Assembly (NCBI GenBank): GCA_024762845.1
Contig: JANTGQ010000059.1
Span: 1 to 7,493, forward strand
Source of the DNA: Nitratifractor sp.
GTDB taxonomy: Bacteria > Campylobacterota > Campylobacteria > Campylobacterales > Sulfurovaceae
Direction: 5' to 3'
Length of the DNA: 7,493 bases
This document shows positions 5,508-7,493 of the stretch, piece by piece. Every line of letters starts with the position of its first letter. Positions within the stretch are counted from its first letter, which is position 1. Both the position numbers and the translations under genes were made by a program. A model generated the notes under the pieces. That model was not told the origin of the DNA, ran no database searches, and saw only the letters and a program-made list of their open reading frames with translations.

Positions 5508-5827
5508 TTCCACTCTTTACTTAGGGCTACAGTGCAGTCACTTAAGATATCTGGTTTTGCAATCTTGATTTTTAAGCGTTCAATAGTTGGGTAGTGCTCT
5601 TTTATTATCTCTTCTAGTGCGAGCAGCGCTTCTTCTAAAAGTTTAAACTTCTGCTCGGTAATAAGCTTTTTTATTAGCGTGGAGAGTTCGGCATAATTGA
5701 TAAAACTCTTATTTTTATAGCTATATTTTGCTTCGATATCTACTACTACTCTTTGGGGGGTGTGGCGTTCAAAATCTAATAGACCAATTATCGCCTCGAA
5801 GCTAAGTTGCTCTATATGAATTTTCAA
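5492..5827 (-). CDS. folB: Dihydroneopterin aldolase
   Basis: Folate pathway enzyme converting 7,8-dihydroneopterin to 6-hydroxymethyl-7,8-dihydropterin and glycolaldehyde, a cytosolic homo-oligomer of T-fold subunits. 111 residues, slightly short for a family of about 115-125. Seen: GLLDFERHTPQRVVVDI (15-31) with the pterin-loop E20; NYAELS (44-49) with the conserved Tyr45; FKLLEEALLALEEII (61-75) with the conserved Glu at 65/66; and KIAKPDIL (88-95) with catalytic Lys91. The start is TTG at 5827, overlapping the plsY stop in TTGA; no ATG is near and the N-terminus MKIHIEQLSFEAIIG matches the family from its first strand. It is therefore translationally coupled to plsY. The stop lies inside the end of the convergent transpeptidase gene. 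Confidence 0.92.
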   Translation of the reverse strand: MKIHIEQLSFEAIIGLLDFERHTPQRVVVDIEAKYSYKNKSFINYAELSTLIKKLITEQKFKLLEEALLALEEIIKEHYPTIERLKIKIAKPDILSDCTVALSKEWNYQLS

Positions 5828-6480
5828 GCGACTCTCTTCTCTTCTCTTAAAATCATGCGTTTAATGTTTGGGATATGTTTATAGAATATTATAAAAGATA
5901 TTATCCATAGAGGTGTAAAGGTCTGGATACCGGGTGCTCCATCGTTGTAGAGAAGGTAACTGCTAATGAGAATAGACAAAAGTGCAATCAAAGAGGAGAG
6001 AGAGGATATCTTAAGCCCTTTTGCGGCAATAAACCAGACCGCAAGTGCAATTAAAGAGGGGATTGGAAGAAGTACTAAAAGCACTCCAAAACCTGTAGCT
6101 ACACCTTTGCCACCTTCGAAGTTTAAAAATGGTGAGTAGCAGTGTCCAATGACTGCAAAAACTGCTATTGACCAAAGTGTCATATCGCTAGCGCCAAGAT
6201 ATTTGGCAATTAATAGTACAATTGCACCTTTGAAAGCGTCTAAAAGTAGGGTTAGAGCACCTAGCTTTTTTGCAAGTTTTGGGTCTTTCTCTTTTAAGAC
6301 ACGTAGCACATTAGTTGCGCCTATATTTCCACTGCCAGCCTCTTTTATATTGACACCACCGATATATTTTGCCAAAAGGTAACCAAAAGGGATACCTCCG
6401 ATAAGATAGGCAATAATGTAAAATGATCCATTGAAACTGGTAATAAGGTCAACAAGACCCTCTAGTATAGATGAAAGCAT
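5824..6480 (-). CDS. plsY: Acyl-phosphate:glycerol-3-phosphate acyltransferase PlsY
   Basis: Inner-membrane enzyme moving the acyl group from acyl-phosphate (made by PlsX) to glycerol-3-phosphate, the first step of phospholipid synthesis. 218 residues, a little over the typical 195-215 owing to an N-terminal extension of about 18 residues before the first membrane segment. Motif 1 GSGNIGATN (49-57); LDAFKGA (80-86); motif 2 GHCYSPFLNFEGGKGVATG (112-130) with the phosphate-binding GGKG; motif 3 YKHIPNIKR (200-208). Hydrophobic segments about 19-39, 75-95, 101-118, 130-152, 158-178 and 189-201 give the usual multi-span topology. ATG 6480 has AAAGG 8 bases upstream. First gene of a plsY-folB operon, divergent from nadA. 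Confidence 0.95.
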   Translation of the reverse strand: MLSSILEGLVDLITSFNGSFYIIAYLIGGIPFGYLLAKYIGGVNIKEAGSGNIGATNVLRVLKEKDPKLAKKLGALTLLLDAFKGAIVLLIAKYLGASDMTLWSIAVFAVIGHCYSPFLNFEGGKGVATGFGVLLVLLPIPSLIALAVWFIAAKGLKISSLSSLIALLSILISSYLLYNDGAPGIQTFTPLWIISFIIFYKHIPNIKRMILREEKRVA

Positions 6481-6496
6481 ATTTGAAACCTTTCAA

Positions 6497-6546
6497 TCTG
6501 AGCTCAGACTTTTGTAGGTATAGTATTCCGTTGAACTCAGGTTTTT
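6497..6546. promoter_or_regulatory. Palindrome and imperfect direct repeat upstream of plsY
   Basis: TCTGAGCTCAGA (6497-6508) is a perfect 12-bp palindrome located 17-28 bases before the plsY start. The adjoining motif GAGCTCAGACTTTT (6500-6513) recurs as GAACTCAGGTTTTT (6533-6546), 11 of 14 identical and exactly 33 bp away, about three helical turns. This could be an operator for plsY; no known regulator is assigned. Confidence 0.35.
6520..6525 (-). promoter_or_regulatory. Possible -10 box for plsY-folB
   Basis: On the minus strand GAATACTATACC contains TACTAT (6525-6520), four of six matches to TATAAT and the best candidate between plsY and nadA in this direction; the start point would be near 6513, so the palindrome at 6497-6508 would fall in the 5' leader. 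Alternative registers exist. Confidence 0.3.
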
Positions 6547-6564
6547 AATAAAATATTTGCTATT

Positions 6565-6594
6565 TTACAATAAATAAACTTTCTTAGGTATAAT
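6565..6594 (+). promoter_or_regulatory. Promoter of nadA
   Basis: GGTATAATG contains a perfect -10 box TATAAT (6589-6594). TTACAA at 6565-6570, 18 bp upstream, is a weak -35 candidate. The start point would be near 6601, giving a leader of about 27 bases that includes the short overlapping reading frame at 6617-6652. Confidence 0.6.
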
Positions 6595-6627
6595 GAGAAC
6601 TCAAGAAGAGGCAATAATGGAGTTAGA

Positions 6628-7493
6628 ATGGATTATAAAAGTGAAATTTTAAAACTTAAGCAGAAGCTCCCAGTTACGATAGTGGGGCACTTTTATCAGC
6701 GTGATGAGGTTTTTGACCTAGCCGATATTACTGGTGACAGTCTGGAGTTGGCTCGTAAAGCAAAAGTAGACAGTAATCCTTATGTTGTATTTTGCGGTGT
6801 TGGGTTTATGGGGCAGAGTGTTAAGGTTATAGCCTCCGAGAAGAGAGTATTTATGCCAAAGATTGCCTGCTGTGCAATGGCAAGAATGATTGACGGCAGC
6901 TATTTTGATGAGAGTGTAGAGTTTATGGTGCAACATGGTGTGGCTAAAGAGGATATTTTGCCAATTACCTATATTAACTCAGATGCTACGGTAAAAGCTA
7001 AAGTTGGAGAGATGGGTGGTTTGGTTTGTACGAGCTCGAATGCCTATAAGATAATAGAGAAGGGCTTAAGTAGCGGCAAAAAAATTCTTTTTGTTCCAGA
7101 TAGATGCTTGGGGCAAAACTTTGCAAATTCTATGGGTTTAAAGAGTTGTGTTATCGGGCAAGAGGGGTGTAACCCTAAAGAGGCAGATATAATCTGTTTT
7201 GATGGTTTCTGCTCAGTGCACCAACTCTTTACAGTTGATGATATTAAGTTTTATCGCCAAAAGTACCCGGATATTTTAATTGCGGTGCATCCAGAGTGTG
7301 ACCCTTCGGTTGTGAATGAAGCAGATTTTGTAGGCTCAACATCGCAGCTTATTAAGTATATTACAGAGCTTCCGGAGGATCAAAAAGTGGCTGTTGGTAC
7401 AGAGTATAATCTTGTGAATAGATTGCGACCAAAGAATACCTATGTGCTCTCTGCAACAAAACCAGAGTGCCCAACGATGAATGAGACAACTCT
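6628..7493 (+). CDS. nadA: Quinolinate synthase NadA (3' end outside window)
   Basis: [4Fe-4S] enzyme condensing iminoaspartate (from NadB) with dihydroxyacetone phosphate to quinolinate in NAD synthesis; cytosolic and oxygen-sensitive. 288 codons are visible with no stop, so perhaps 30-50 residues are missing. Seen: GHFYQRDEV (20-28) with His21 and Tyr23 of the active site; DITGDSLELA (33-42); CGVGFMGQSVK (56-66); CCAM (81-84), first cluster Cys; TYINSDATVKA (114-124); TSSNA (135-139); VPDRCLGQN (156-164); DGFCSVH (192-198) with cluster Cys195; HPECDPSV (221-228); GSTSQLIKYI (236-245); GTEYNLVNRL (257-266); KPECPTMNET (278-287) with cluster Cys281. Start ATG 6628 has GGAG 5 bases upstream and aligns with the family N-terminus. 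nadC often follows in Campylobacterota. Confidence 0.96.
   Translation, partial: MDYKSEILKLKQKLPVTIVGHFYQRDEVFDLADITGDSLELARKAKVDSNPYVVFCGVGFMGQSVKVIASEKRVFMPKIACCAMARMIDGSYFDESVEFMVQHGVAKEDILPITYINSDATVKAKVGEMGGLVCTSSNAYKIIEKGLSSGKKILFVPDRCLGQNFANSMGLKSCVIGQEGCNPKEADIICFDGFCSVHQLFTVDDIKFYRQKYPDILIAVHPECDPSVVNEADFVGSTSQLIKYITELPEDQKVAVGTEYNLVNRLRPKNTYVLSATKPECPTMNETT

Noticed and set aside
6718..6936. 72-codon minus-strand frame inside nadA
   Set aside because: Antisense to the NadA GFMGQSVK and CCAM motifs, no supporting signals.

Overview
The window is AT-rich chromosomal DNA that looks like a free-living member of the Campylobacterota (the Sulfurimonas/Sulfurovum/Campylobacter side of the old Epsilonproteobacteria). 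The reasons are the gene order response regulator - ferredoxin - Ppx/GppA - FolB - PlsY, which I recall from the cosR neighbourhood of Campylobacter jejuni; a response regulator whose DNA-binding half is almost the HsrA/CosR signature; a Campylobacterota-style NadA; and promoters with a strong TATAAT -10 box and AT-rich upstream DNA without a clear -35 box. Genus cannot be fixed from the sequence alone. No insertion sequence, CRISPR array, tRNA or rRNA is visible.

Layout. (1) 1-449, plus: 3' end of bamA, the outer-membrane protein insertase. (2) 450-941: a long convergent gap without a credible gene. It holds a strong 42-nt hairpin, several further inverted repeats and a core with higher G+C than the flanks, so it is a candidate site for a structured RNA. 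(3) 4726 down to 942, minus: a four-gene block, response regulator (hsrA/cosR-like), sensor kinase, 2[4Fe-4S] ferredoxin and Ppx/GppA phosphatase. Regulator and kinase overlap by 22 bp; ferredoxin and phosphatase are 6 bp apart; a 102-bp gap before the ferredoxin carries its own promoter. (4) 4727-4895: divergent promoter region. (5) 4896-5507, plus: secreted L,D-transpeptidase-fold protein with a very basic tail. (6) 6480 down to 5492, minus: plsY-folB, overlapping by 4 bp; the end of folB overlaps the end of the transpeptidase gene tail to tail. (7) 6481-6627: divergent promoter region. (8) 6628-7493, plus: nadA, cut by the window end.

How it fits together. Most genes are housekeeping: envelope assembly (bamA, L,D-transpeptidase), phospholipid synthesis (plsY), folate (folB) and NAD (nadA). 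The most informative part is the regulator block. HsrA of Helicobacter and CosR of Campylobacter are essential orphan regulators that work without a kinase; the relative here keeps a complete phosphorylation site and sits directly upstream of, and overlaps, a complete sensor kinase. Repeated TTTAAG-like hexamers at helical-turn spacing lie at both the regulator's own promoter and the internal ferredoxin-ppx promoter, suggesting autoregulation plus control of the ferredoxin and polyphosphate/(p)ppGpp genes. This regulatory link is inference.
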